Source of the DNA: Diploscapter coronatus
Lineage: Eukaryota; Nematoda; Chromadorea; Rhabditida; Rhabditidae
Assembly: GCA_964036155.1 (NCBI GenBank)
Contig: OZ038422.1
Location: forward strand, 3,309,201 to 3,373,200
DNA length: 64,000 bases
Direction of reading: 5' to 3'
This document shows, piece by piece, positions 1 through 14,300 of this stretch (position 1 is its first letter; the number at the start of each line of letters is the position of its first letter). Below the pieces are notes generated by a model that saw only the letters and a program-made list of their open reading frames with translations, made no database searches and was not told the origin of the DNA. The position numbers and the translations under genes were made by a program.

Positions 1-1826
1 ATTCTGATATATATTATCTTTTTCGGTGGACCTTTCACTTCAGTATATTCTTGTTTTCTGAACCATAGCGTTCCTTCCTTTCCTTTCTAACTAGACATGT
101 TGTGCAATGCTCGGATGTAAATGATTCAAAAGCTGTCTACCCATGCTTTGCAGCCCAATTAGTCAAATAATCAGGCTCATGTGACTTCCCAGTTATTTTC
201 ATCCTCTTGTACTTGTGAATATCTCGGAATGAGTGAAATTTTGAAATTTGCCTGCTCTCTTCAGGTGGTTTTTTTTATCAGCTTTGCTATTCATTCATCC
301 GAGGAATCAATGTTGAAAGGGGACTGAGAAGCACAAGCCCATCCTAGCAGCAGCTATTGTTGTCTGCAACAAAGCCTCAAATCCCCATCAAATGTCCTAC
401 TGCTCTATTTTTGCTGCTGAGCTGAAGGAGAGCGCTTCCCATCGAGTTATTTCCGGCATTCAGTAGTTTGGGCTCATTGATTGAAGAAGACACTCGAGTT
501 GCAGGACAGATTAATTTTGAATTGAAACCTTCTGTTGATTATTATTTTTCCTATCCCGTTTCTAGTTCAACTGCCTATCAATTATTCAAGTCAGTCAATG
601 CATTTTAGTTCAGAAGCATACTCAGAGAATCTTAATGACACATTGACTGTTTTCTTGTGGAAGAGTTTTCAGATAATTGTAAAACATTTTTCAGTCCTAC
701 AACAACTCTATCATAATTAAGCTTTTTACATTTATTTTGAATAAGATATTTGCTAAAACGTGTCTACGAAATTTCGTTGAATATTGAATTAGCAGTTGCT
801 GTGGCAAACGTAACGAATTCGTCGTATAAAAACTTCCGGTATAGATTATTTTTATATGTGCGTTCGTCAGATAAAATGTAAATAATCTCCATTTCAAAAT
901 TTGATCGACAAATTCTCGCAAATTTGATTAATCATTGCCCATGTTTCTGTTCTTCGCTCGTCCAATTCGTTCCTGTAAAGCAAAATGTTCTTATTTTGCA
1001 AAAGAGCTTCCTCTTTTAATTCGATTTTCGATAGTTAATTTGCTCAGAATATCTTTCTCAACATCGTTGTTCCTGAATTTTCGATCAATTTCTAATTTAA
1101 TTCTAATATTCTTGAGATGACTCAGATTTCCTTCCATTTCAGAAAACCAAAGGGATTATTGCTTTATATATTCAATAGGCTTGATTTTTGTTCACCATCC
1201 TTCTTCCGAATAAATATTTGAGCTTTAAAGTTTCGTTTGACCATTTGGTTCAAACCTTCTCCTTCTCCTTTGTTTCCTTTGCTTATTTCGGTGTGCATTT
1301 TCGAATTTCCCGAATCTCACAATCAGTTTCCAACATCGAATCGAATTAACGCCCCGCTCCGATTGCGAAGTGTTTCCATTCTCTAAATTTGTGGGTTGAA
1401 GTCGAGCTTTCTAAGAACTTTCAAGCAGGGAAATTTCTGTTCTTGATAATTGTATAACATGACCACTTTGCGCGATATCAACAATTCGAGAGTTCTAATA
1501 AGATCGAATTTCCAAAGAAATTGACGTTTCGTGGAAGTTATTATCTGTAACCTTTGATCCTTTTAACTTAGCAAAATAAAGATTTTTGAATAGGTGTCTA
1601 ATTTCTGGGAGCGAGGCGAAAGAATATTACTTAGTTGTTCTGGTTCTTTGTACTTTTCCAATCAATTCCCTCTCCTAAATGCAGAATTTACTCGTACCTA
1701 CGATCGGCCACATCTATAAATCTTGAAAATTGCTAATCCGTCGATTATTCGTTCGCTTTTTCGGTCGTTAAATCGTGTTCATTTCTGATGGCGAATAAAC
1801 TCCAAGAAAAGTCACAAAATTTTCAG
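1..1826. other. No confident gene
   Basis: AT-rich sequence. Short frames only, none with coding character. A 40-odd-codon open stretch at about 340-465 ends ATTCAGTAG and has no start or recognisable product. May be intron or upstream sequence of the ETS gene. Confidence 0.5.
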
Positions 1827-2370
1827 TTGATGCAAGTCGACCTTTACTTGCCAACATTGAACTTTCCCCAGGTTTTCACATCGCCTTCCTGCGCTCCGAC
1901 TCCCGTTCAGGTAAACTAAACTTCAGCATCAAGAAAATTAGTAAAATAGTTACGTGGAACTGAACAGAATAAAGATAGGAAAAAGAAAGAACCAAATTTT
2001 CGTTGAATTTCAACAAATTGATCTTCGATTCTTTCTTATGATCTAAAGAAATTTCGAATTTGTCCATACATTCAGATCACATTCCTGGTATGATCTGATA
2101 TTTGTAAGAATTTGGTAACAGGAAGTAGTTTTAATAAGAAATTAGTCCAATTAAATTAATAAAGCACTCGCATAAAATAGGAGCGTAACAAAGAAATGAA
2201 GTCCAATACAATTTTGTGAGATGGTGGTATCGTGATAACGAAAAAAACTATGCTATCACTACAATTCATTTTTCCTTAATTATATAAAATTTTGATTTGA
2301 CTAATTTCAGACGTTCCCTAATCTCTCGATACTCAGCAGCACTTATTGTCAGCCCGTCGCTAAGATCCAG
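1827..2370 (+). other. Probable 5' coding exons of the ETS gene (1827-1910 and 2311-2370)
   Basis: Two stretches bounded by good nematode splice sites: AATTTTCAG before 1827 and GTAAAC after 1910; TAATTTCAG before 2311 and GTCAGT after 2370. Both are open, a multiple of three long, and phase 0 at both ends, matching the phase-0 exon at 21314. They encode Pro/Ser/Thr-rich sequence like the next exon. An ATG at 1830 is the first possible start; the acceptor before it means there is at least one more exon upstream or a trans-splice site. The intron to 21314 would be about 18.9 kb, so assignment to this gene is inference. Confidence 0.5.
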
Positions 2371-5300
2371 GTCAGTTTCAGATTTTACATTCCTAGATTT
2401 GGAAATAATATTTCCATTCAAATCTTTACCATTGTACACCAAAGATCGAAACTACTTGGATAAAAATGAATAGACCTCAATTTTATTATGAATTGCCAAA
2501 TTGTGGGTACAATTTTTGCCGAATCAAGGCCAACTTTACAAAACGCTGACTCATCAACATTCTGCAGTGTCAAAAAATAAGTATTTTGTGCGAGTAATTT
2601 ACCGTTCTTGTTCTATACTCGATGGTTTTGACTTGTTCTTGCATCTCTGAGAAAAATTTGAACTTATCTCATTTCGACATCTTTTTACCCGAACTTCGTT
2701 TCGGAAAGTGTCGACTTACTTCCTTGCAAAACCTTAAAGATAGCAGTTTTGAAGGAAATAGTTGAGATATTCTATATTTGCTTTAAATTTTGATCTCAAA
2801 ATACTATTTTATGCTCGACGAAAATACAAGTTTAATGGGATCAAATTTTATTATTCATTGTTTCATGGTCATATCCATTTTTGGACTTCCATAGATCCCC
2901 AGCGCTCATATTTCGGCATTCGTTACATTTCCTTTCCTGAAAAACTAGCGCAATTTGCTTTTATTGTTCTGCAAAAAATAGTCTGCAAATCTATTCATTT
3001 CTTTACTTTCTTTTTACAAAATTTCTGATTAGTCTACACATTATTTTGCAAAGTTAACCTTGTTATTACTCCGTACAAAATTCTTATAAATCCGCTTAAC
3101 TTACATTTTTTTTGCTTATTTTTGCATGTTTATTCCAAAATTCCTGATTGAACTTCCACCTTGTCTGCAGAATTTTTACTCATTTCCTTACTATTCTATA
3201 CTCTTTTGCCTAATTCCGAATAATCCGCAAATTTTGTCTATTCATTGGTAAATCTTCAAACTACAGCCGTCGATTTTCGAACTTCAGCGCTTCCGCTTCT
3301 CTTCTGCTTCGTTGGCATTTGTCTGAGCATAAAGCTCCTTTCTGGCAGGCAGACGGCAATCTTTGAACGCGAGCGGAGCATTTTTGAGCTGCTGCAACTT
3401 TTTGTTCGATATGGGATTAAATTAGCCTTCCCACTACATTGCTAATGAAATCAAACGCGCAAAGAATCGAAACACAAAGTAGGCCTGTAATTTGGTGATC
3501 AAAGAATTGGAATAATTTTTGAGTGCCACGTGTTTAAAGTGGAGTCAAATATAATTTGAAATTGAAATTTATTGAGTAACAAAAAACCAGTTGACCATCA
3601 CTAGGAAATTTTCCATGACGAAGCCTACAAATTTTGAATCATATTTTATTCTTCATTTTCAAAAAAGTGAATATTTTTGGTATAAGGGAGAAAGTGGTGA
3701 CCATGTTTGATCGATTGCCTTTAGACTGTATGTCTGTGGAATGAGAATATGGGAATGTGAACATATACAAGTGTATTATTATGCAAAGTTGGCTGATGAT
3801 TTTTCAATCGTCTATCTGTCGATTCGAATCAAAGGCTGTGAAAACCGCTTCCTTTTTAGGAGCGCCAATTCATGCAAATCGGCATTATTTTCTGGGTTAT
3901 ATTAGGCTTATCTAACAATTTCAACTTTGATACTTTTGAGCAAAGTCATCACTTCCTTGAAATAGCCATTCAATTTGCTGCGGCTTATAAGCGGAAATCT
4001 CGATAATTTCATGTTATTTTCGGGAAATATGAACTCATCTCATTGAGTAATTTATAAGATGAGTATCCAACCTTTTGAAACATATCATTTTCTACTGTAA
4101 CTTTTATACAAGTTATTTCTCAAACTTTTGATATTCTATTCTTCGTGTACGGATCACTGTTTTGAGTTACCATGATCCCCTCTATTCCATGAAGCCTATC
4201 CTTAATATTTTGAGAATTAATTTAGTAATTGCATTAGATGTACAAACTGACTCGTCCATAATCCATCTCGATTTCCAGGCCTTGAAAAATTCAGCCTTTA
4301 ACAATTTCCTTTAGCGACAGGTATTCGTTCTCGTATCCAAGTCCCCTTGTCTCATTTCTTCATTCAGACCGCTGCGATCCTCACATTCACATTTTGCTAT
4401 GAATTATTCTTGAACTATGTGTCTTGCGCTTTCTGCTCATTTTAATTTCACAAAGCCCGATAATTTCTTTCCCGTATTGGAGACTTTTTCGATCCTTGAT
4501 TTTTCTCCGGGGACTTTTGAAACGTTCTTCGAATGAATGGAGGAGCATAGATTGCGTAACTTTGTAGCACACGTGATATTATTTTTCGTTCCAAAAATGC
4601 TGTAGCTATTTTGAAGTTTGTCTAAAACTATCACGCTTGGATAGGTTTCTAATGGTTGGATGATAATAGAGTGCGGTTGTAATTTCAGACAGAACCTTAT
4701 TGAAAATACACACTCTCATCTTTCTTTCAGATTCACCACCCAATATTGTATATGTTTCTTATTTTAGCTGGATATTTCTTGATAAAGATTTTAATATCCT
4801 CCAACCAAGACAAACATGTAATAAAATCCATCCAACATCGACTTGATGCGTTATGTATTACTTTATTTGCCCAAGTATTTGGAGAGTTTTCTTCCTTTCT
4901 AGTAAGAAAAATGTTCTCAAGTCAAATGGAAAGAAAGGGAAGAAGAACATTGGTCTCGTCATTTTCTTCTATTCCCTCTTACAGCCGTACATTCTTTCTA
5001 TCAATTACAAGAACTTCTTGTGCTGTGTCTTTCCAAGTCACTCTTCCCACAGAACTTTGATCTCTTCCGCTTCCTTTTTCTGCAAGAAGACTCGAAGAGT
5101 ACAAAAGGGAATTGGGGAATTGAAATGTGCGCCGCATTTTGCAGAAATGGTCAGTGAAGCACAAAATGCACGTTCTCCTGAGAGGAGTCTGCAAATGTGA
5201 TATACGGTCCAGTAATCTAGAGATAAAGAATATAAATGAGAATGCAATTTATTGGGGACGAAGCAAATAATAATTTTAGTCAACAATCCCAAAAAATATG

Positions 5301-8300
5301 TAAATTGGTCTGATTGGGAATCATTGGGAGAAGTGCAGGCTCATTATTTGGTCCAAAATACGCATTCCCTCTTTGAACCTTGATCAAACAATACTACACG
5401 ACCTTCTTGCTAATTTTGTTGCTTTCTTCATTCTTTTTATGGAGCGTCTGCAAGTCAGAAAAAATCGAATTCCACGAAGTGGAATGCTCAATCCTGCACT
5501 CTAGAAGAAGTCGCATGTTGTCGTGCAATGTACTGCTTGTCTGCCTTCTTCAGAGAGACGGAGAAAAAGCAGGCTGCAAATCTCGAGTGTGACGAGAAAC
5601 CATTAGGATGGAACTGAATTAGCGAACGGGGAGATACATGCAATTTGAGGGTGATGAGAAGAGTTCTTCCGAGAATGACGAGGGAAGTTTCTCAAATGTA
5701 ATGAGCAAGTCAAACTATTGCAGTTTTTCTGCAGACCAATTGTGAAATATTAGAAAATTTTCACCTAATAAGCAAAGAATATTCATATTTTAAAATCATC
5801 ATTTGACGAAAAATTTTTGTGATTTTTGAGAAAGAACTAATTCAGAACTATGTAATCAAAGATAATAATCGGCATTTGGATAGAAGAATGTAGAAAAACT
5901 ATTAACTTACATAAGAATATTTGTGAAGTAAATTCAACATTCTTAATGCATAAATTTATTGATGATTGGAGAGAAAGTCGATACTCATGCAGTAATTAGA
6001 ATTGGAATTCGAATTTGGAGCGAAATAGTGAGTCGCGTAGAAGAGAAACGAGAGACGAATAGCGTGATTTTTGGATATCGACGTTCTCTCCAATCAATAT
6101 CAAAAGCTCATGCAATAATAAGAAATAAGGAATCTGCTGAACATTCGCAAGACGTCTGATGAAAGTGAAAACTGGCGCGATTTTCTTGATTCTGCGTCTG
6201 CAAAAATCTAAAGATCAATCATCTATCAACAGTTCGCGATCTATTCATTATGGAATAGGACGATAAATTGGCACTTACCCTAAGTTCAAGACAATTTATT
6301 CTAACATACCCTCTCTATGTTAATGCACTTTGACCCAGGGAGGAATTTCGATAGACGTCGATTTTTAGTATGCTGCAACTTTTTCGATTGTTTTCCGATG
6401 ATTCAATATCTGTTGGTGCCCACAGCTTTCTGTTATATTTCATTAACAAATTCGCTTTACTCACTAAGCTAGGCATGTTTCTTCCCAAAATGTAGGGTTA
6501 TTGAACAATTAGTCGAAGACTTACATAAATAAAAAAATTTCAACAATTTTACCGTATCTACCTTTGACTTTACATTTGTTTTTCTGATCAATTTGAAACT
6601 TTCGAGCGACGCAAAAAATAGCCGTTTGATTAGTGATCATCAACTAGTTGTTTGTACGGTTATTACTTCCGAGTTTTTTTTTTTCAGTTTCTACGTATCA
6701 GTCTTTGATTATTTCGCTCAAATAGTCTTATGGAATTTTTCGGCGAATCTCGCGCGTTAAATCAAACTATAGACGGACTTGCATACTAGTTGAGAGGCAA
6801 TTGCTGCTGGAGTGATAAGAAGTGATAAAATGTCGAGTTCAATCGGCTTGACACTCCATCTTCTTTTTCCGTCTTTCTTCGCATTTTTCGCTCAATCACC
6901 CCGAGCGCACCTCAGACTGTTCGCTATTTTCTCGACGGATTTTTCCACGTACTGTTACTTACTTTCTTGGCGATCTTTTTCTCAATGTATTTCGATTCCA
7001 CGTCCACTTCCCCATTGTCTCTCAGTCCACATTCGTTTCTTCCTGCTGCTCTTTTCCATACGTTGGTTTGATAAACGAAAATGATAACAACACCATACCG
7101 CAATCAGAGCGCACATTTCTCGGGGCGATGAAGGCCACTTCGAGAAGAGTGAATACGCGATTTTGACGCTGATCATTAAGATGTAGTTTTGCCTGTCTAT
7201 CATTTTTGATAAAAACTAGAAATCATTGCTCGATTTCATATTTCATTGTTGATTTCTCTACATAATTTTGTCTAGATAAATTTTTGCGAACAAATTTTAG
7301 GCATTTTTGGAGTTCTCCTTGCAAATTTAGAGGAAAGGAAAATGACTAAATTCGTAAATGTTGTCCTTTTAAATTTTCCATGTTTTCGCCGATTTCAAAT
7401 GTCTCATTTCCCGATGTTGCCCTTTTTCTACTTGCTCACAAGAACACTAATCAAACTCTGCTTCTGACTTATATAAATTTGCCAATCACGAATTTTCCGA
7501 TCGTTATCATCATTTGGCAAATGTTTCTCCTTTTTTATTTTCTTACTGTAGATATGGAAAATTTTGATGAAATCGATAACTATTCACTTCGTATCAACGT
7601 CAATTTTTCTTGAAGAAATTTTGAGTTATCTAATCTTCAGATTGTTTCCTCTTATTACTGATTTTCTGTCATATAATTTACTTGCGGATGCTCATGAGTT
7701 ATTTTTCATTTGAAAGATCATGTATTCAAAATTTATGAAACATAGAGCATAAAATTATTCACTCTTTACAAAATCAGTCATACTTTACGTTCATCACTAC
7801 ATAGATTCTGACATAGTTGGTGAGGGTTATTTCAGCCATACACACAGGTGTGGTATGGTGGAGGAAGGAAGTTTCTTGAAGCCTTCTGCAGCCCTTTTCC
7901 CTTCTGATTCCGTCTGCTTCCTTCCCGCTTCGTCAATTTTTCACGCTGTAATATTTTTCGTCACTTCTGTTTCGTCTGCAACACTCTTTTTGATGCGACG
8001 TGATGAGAACTGTTTACCCGCATAAATCTTCTATTTTCGATTTTAACCAATCATCAAACATTTCATCGGGTAATTTGAGAAGTCGAGAAGTACAGTAGGT
8101 CATTTTTTTCGTTTTCAGAATCTTTTTTTTTATTTTTATTTCTGTCGCTTTGATGTTTAATTGACACTTCGGTAACAGATTATGGATTTTATTGATATTT
8201 ATAACTTTTTCCTAACATTTTACGAAATTATTTCATTTACATGTTTTTGATGAAAACCTACATCATCCATCATCTCTTTGTTGTTTTGGTGAACTTATTC

Positions 8301-11300
8301 CCCATTATTCAAAGTGCACGTGCTCTAGTTTTTCCATTTCCTTCCTTTATTTGGGACCTGATGACTTATTAAATCGCTATTACAATTGTTAATCACGCTA
8401 ATCCGCTATTATCCATTCGAATGCGAGCGCGATTTGATCTATTTCTTGTTTCTCTCACTTCAAATTTGTCAAAAGGATCATCAGACCATTTTGCATTAAC
8501 AAATGCCTAAATTGATTCCTTTCTTCCACTATCAGACTTCTAGATGATCAAATTTATCGACTATCTTCGTGAGATTCAGCATCTTCAAAGCGACCCTGAT
8601 CTTATTGTCTGAAAAGCCTAAAATTAAAACTTCTGGTCATCAAATCTTGGATTTCGCTATGTATGCTCCAAGAAATTAACAGACATTGTTTAAAGTTTGC
8701 TAATTCTCAGTTATTGTATCTGGAACGATGTTTTTTTATTTCTATCTCAAATTTTACTTCCTTAAAAATATCGCAATGATGATATCATCTTCATATAACT
8801 GAGGTTTGCTTCATCATAACACAGCGGTAGTAGTATTCACACTCGCGTTTTCACTAGTTTTCCGATTCTGCAATGCAGAAATCGTAAATACACTCAGGAA
8901 AGGGAAATGATAAGATCGTCTGAGATAGGTTATTCGGAAATCCTATTTGAAACCTTCGGAAATTAAGGTCGCGAATATTTTTCTTCCAAATGTGAATACT
9001 TTTATCCCAGATTTAACACTTTTTCTTGAATTGGCCAAAAGACATGCTCGTCAGGAAATTCATTGTGCGTCAATACTTGACAGACTTAGGCTGAAAAAGG
9101 CTATCCTTAGCTTCCTCCGCATAATTTGCAGCATGTACCGTCATTTCCCTGATTTCTTTCGTTCCTCTCAAATATAGCTTTTGACCGAATCAGCATTGCA
9201 TCTTCATTTTATTTTACATCCCGGTTTTACTCGAACGCGTCAATTTTTTGCTTTTCTGATAAAATGAGAATGGCTATCGTTGTTGTCAGTGTCCAATCAA
9301 ACTTATCTAATTTGAACAATAATTTTTACCAACTATTAGGTTTTGAGATATCTCAAGACAACAGACCAATTATACCTTATTCACCATATGATATGTAAGG
9401 GTTTGAAACATTTAGTTCAGTTTAATTCCAATTTTAAATAGCCGATGAGCTTACTACAATTTAGAGATTCCGTCATTCTAACTACTATCAATCCATCATT
9501 TTCGATATTTTACACCACTGAATTTGATTTTCATTTCGTCTATCAGCGTAATCACATCTTCCTTTCTCAATTCATCCTTTAAACTTCAATGTTATGATTA
9601 TCAAATTCGTATCCAATTTTCTGATAACCTTCACTACAAATGACAGAATGTGCAGTGCATGCAACACAAGATGACTTATTTTCCTTTATTTCCATATCGT
9701 AACTTTTTGATGAACCTATATCACCATTAATAGATTTATGTTCAATTTTCTGACTATAATCTGAGAATTCCTTCCTATTAGGGATTGTCCTGGCGTCATC
9801 ATCAGCGAACTCGTCTTTTTGCGCATCTTCCCTTCCTCCCTCCGTTTCCTTTTCATCTTCTGTTCCCCACACTCCTGTTGATTATCGATTTCTCTCACGG
9901 ACGATTTCCAAGACTTCCCCATCTCCTTATTTATCATCCATCAGCTTTATAGATTCGCGATATCCGCGTGTTTCACAGACACAGACGCACTAACGAAGTG
10001 TTCTTTGATCGTGTTTTAGTCAGTTTTTTTTTCCTTTATTCGGTGATTGTGATAGATCGTCATCCCTTTTAGTATTCCTGAGTTTTTCTTCCTTCTTTTA
10101 CTAGTTAAATTTTATCCGACAGGGCTGTGAATTTTAGACACGCATAGCGAAAAAGTCTTTTCGAGAGAAAGAAAAAAAGAGCATGCTTTCTCGAAAATAT
10201 ACACTATCTCGTATGCGTGTACATGCGCGTGCCTAACCATTTACAACCCTGTTGTCTGATCTCGAAAAACTGTAGAGAAACTAAGTGTGGCGAGTGAAAG
10301 ATGAGTTACAAGCAATTGAGTTCGAAAACATTCATTAATGACATTTGGAGGTTTATATAGAGATCGAAGGTGAGATATGCAATTCCTTACAAGTGTTCCT
10401 ACTCTATATGAGTCATTCCCTAGCTAGTATTTCGTGATTAGCTTTCTTTTGACAATCGACCTACAGGTATCTGGAGGAAGCATAGCTCTTCTTGAAGCTG
10501 GTCGCCCCCTTATATTTGATGCAATTTCCTAAAAAGTTGATAGTTCAATTCAAAACTCTTAATTCAATAAGCAACCTTGCGGAATGAACTTCTCAAATCA
10601 ATTCTGCGACCCGTAACCGGATGATGACCTCACCTAAATCATTCACGAACTTGTCTGGGCATTCCTTCCTTCGCTGATGATTATCGATCGGTTGATTTTC
10701 ATCAGTCAGTTTTCTTTCGACTTGCCACTTTTGTACCTTTCAGTTCCTATGAAATCAACTTTTTACTTTCAACTTTTCGGTTTCTTCGAGCAGACAGCAA
10801 CTTCATTTCACTATCTCCGAAACCGTATTGATTTCGTCATTCAACAATATTGATAATCGATTGTTCAAACTTTTCTGATAGATCTTCTCACGTTTTGTCC
10901 ATTTTCTGTCCTGTCGGTTACTTGCCTGACGTCATCCTCTTGCTTCCTTCCTCTACCCAACCCTTCCGCCGCGCCTGTTTCTTCGCTGTCAAACCACGCT
11001 TCCTCACTCATCATCAACATTTTTGTTTTCTACAAATGACAATTTTTATTTTGCGAAGAAAGAGGAAGCGTTCTCGAGTTACTTCTCAACGTTATCGATT
11101 TTCCTGATGATACCTCTACACTTGCAGTCACTTTTCATAAAGTCATCTCCGCATCGTAGTGATTCTTTCGCAGAAGTTATCGCTCCAATCTTATTCCATC
11201 AATCGTAAAAGACCAAAGTTTCCCCGCGTAGTCTTGTAAAGATTAGCAATATTTCCTCTAGTTGGGATGATAATAAAATTTGAAAAATCGAAACCAAAGT

Positions 11301-14300
11301 CTCAATTTTAGGATTTGAAATTTAGCCTCTACCCTATACAAATTCTTCCTTGATCGTTCTCTGTCGTGATTATGAAAATTCGTACTTTATGGGAGCAGTC
11401 TCGTACAATTGTTTAGCTTTGCACTTTTCAGCAGAAGAAATCCCGGTAGTTCTTGGCAGCGCTAGCTTCGCGACGACAATAAATGGCTAATTTCTTCATT
11501 TGTTACGAACTTATATGATCGAATGATTTTCCTTTCGAAATGAGCGATATGATAAAGAAGTATCTGAAATGGAAACTGGAACGAGAGACTATGGTGAGTT
11601 CAGGTTTTTCTAACATTAGGTAATGTTATTTATTTACTCAATATTTTGCTCACAACATTTTCTACACCAACTCCCATGAATTTATTATCCACATTATCGC
11701 ATTTACGCAATCTTTCTAGTGTGCAGCTATTTTTGTAAGTAAATCACATTTGCGCTGTCTACCTAGTTTGCATATTTTATCACCAAAGTACACAATTTCT
11801 AATTAGATTGCATTGCCTGCTTAGGTCATTCGCTTTTAGCTCTCATGTAGGAGTTAGGAAGTTTTGAGATTATTAGAAAGTTAAGTTTTCTGCATAATTA
11901 GGTTTCAAATAAACACAGGTGTGAAAAGATTTTAGTTATTAATTTAGTCGCCAATTGTCGTGGTTATATTGGTTATCTGATAAATTTCAATTAACTGTTT
12001 TTGGGATAATTAGGTTTCAGAAAATCACAAATTCAAAGTGCTCAAGCTGTAAATGCTTTGTAAAGGGAGTGGTTCTGCAAATTACAAATAAAATATTCAT
12101 AAATTTATCGACAGATGCAAAAATCGCTGGGGAATGTCGCGAGCGGTCTCTTTCTCGCTCATTAACTTTTCAGGCGCTGAACTTTTCTCGTTCAAACCAT
12201 AGCTGTAAATGTTAGTGAGTTGCATTTTTCAGCCGTCTTTTCCCTACAGCAAAATTTTGCTTGTTGTACTCGATGAAACTTAAGTGCGAATTCGCAACTT
12301 TACAATGATTATTGTAAAGATTTCCTGAGACAAATCTATGAGGTTAAGCAAATCGGAAATCTGAGTAAATTCATAAATTCTTCAATCCTTCAAAAATTGG
12401 CATTTATTTTAAGATAAGTTTTAGAAAATGCATGCACAATCAATTTTTCTCTTGAATGTCATATCATGTTTTGTATCATTTCGCCGCTATTATATAACAT
12501 CCATCTATATCTCTCAGCTCTCTGAAAAGTCGACTATCTCTCAAAATTTCCTCTGGTTGATCAAAAACCAAATATCTGCGAGTTTTTTTTACAGCTGTTG
12601 CTCGCACAAATTGTCTGCCTCTTTTTCCCTATTTATTTCGAATTATCCATCGGAGTTTTGTTCGCTCTTTTTTCATTTTTTCACTCGAAGCGGAAACCGA
12701 CTCGACGAGTTTTTTCTTACATTTACGCCTACATTGCACTGAACCGCAAAGACAACAACGTCTAGCCGTTTTCCTGCGAATTTGGCACAATTTCATTTCA
12801 ATCAAATAATTGTAGTTAAAATGCAGTTTTATGGAAAAATTCAATAGTTTGTCTATGCGCACTAAAATGAATTGCATATTTTATGATTAGTATTCTTTGT
12901 AGATTCTGAATCATACTTATTCTTGACAAATTGAAGACTAATTTGATTTCCAGAAACAAACGAGCATTAATTGTGGACATTCTGATTATTCTCTCTCGAA
13001 TTTTAAACTTATTCAATTTTTGACAAATTATCACAAAGTTCCAAAAACTCAGCTAGATTCAGTTTCCTTAGCGATTTCGACGTAGCACATGATTTTTTCA
13101 TGATTCTTAAAACTCGGCTATTTTCAAATTTTCAATACAAACAATATCATACCAAATTTGGAAGCGAATTGTTTGCTCTCCCTTTTTCATCGGCTTAATC
13201 TGTTATGGCTTTATCCATATCTGATCTGAACAAATGTATAGCTTTGTCATGTTGCATGTTTCCCTATGATGAGGAAACTCGAAATACGTGGATGCAGCAA
13301 AATTTCTCTAATGAATAAGAATTTTTGGGGCCTAAATGTTTTTGTCCACCAGTTTTTGAGCTAAATAATATGCCACTCAAATTGAATTGTAACCAAAAAC
13401 AAAAACTAAGGCACTCTCGAGTAATCAGAAACGCTTTCTTCAATTTTTCAATGATCGTTTTTATTATCCAAAGATCTCCTATAAATAGATCTACATTTTT
13501 TTCCAATTTTAAATTCTCATTTTTTATAAAATATATTTTTCCAATGGTTACCGATAAAAGTGAATCATCGCCAGTATCTACTCTGATTCCAGTTATCCTC
13601 CATACATCGCTATTTTCACGCTATTATTAATTTTATGCGGTTTTCATGACTTTAAGCTCCATCTACGAGAAATTCCTTATTAACCACCCGCCATCTCCGC
13701 GAAGTATCAAAATTCCGTTCTTCGAACTCAGCGAAGATACGCATTTTCATTAATCGCTCTTCCTAGAATCTCAATCTATATTTGTAGGTTCGTTTACTCG
13801 TAATCTGGATGCTAAATTACCTTATAGGATAACCTTTTGTAGTCCACACCCACGTTCTGAGAAGATAAGAGAAAAGAAAAAGTGAGTTGGAATACAGGAG
13901 GCCTCATAGGACCTCTGGAGTTTTTCATTGCTACGCATTTGTTGCTCATATTTACTCGAATTTTGACCACCTGAAGTTTTACTTTTAAGCAATAGTACAA
14001 TAGAATTTGTGGAAGCCAGATAATTGCCAACTTCAATCTGCCCTTTCCGAAATCAAAGATAATTATATCATTTTATCTCAATCCGAAAATTCCTATTTCT
14101 AGTTGAAAGTTTTAAAGGTCATTATAGACTTGATAATCGGCTTGATGAAAATCCGCATTCTATCGTCCTTTTCTTGGAGACTTGATTTTATTTTTATCCA
14201 TCTCTTTGGCGCATTAGTATTCTTTCAACTTTTCTAGACATTTGACGCGAACTGTGAACATTCTTCTTGTTGCTTGATTCCCGTGAAGTGCCGCGTCTGC

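Noticed and set aside
7841..7852. Possible 12-base microexon in the ETS intron
   Set aside because: Splice-like borders and phase fit, but such short matches arise by chance in 19 kb.
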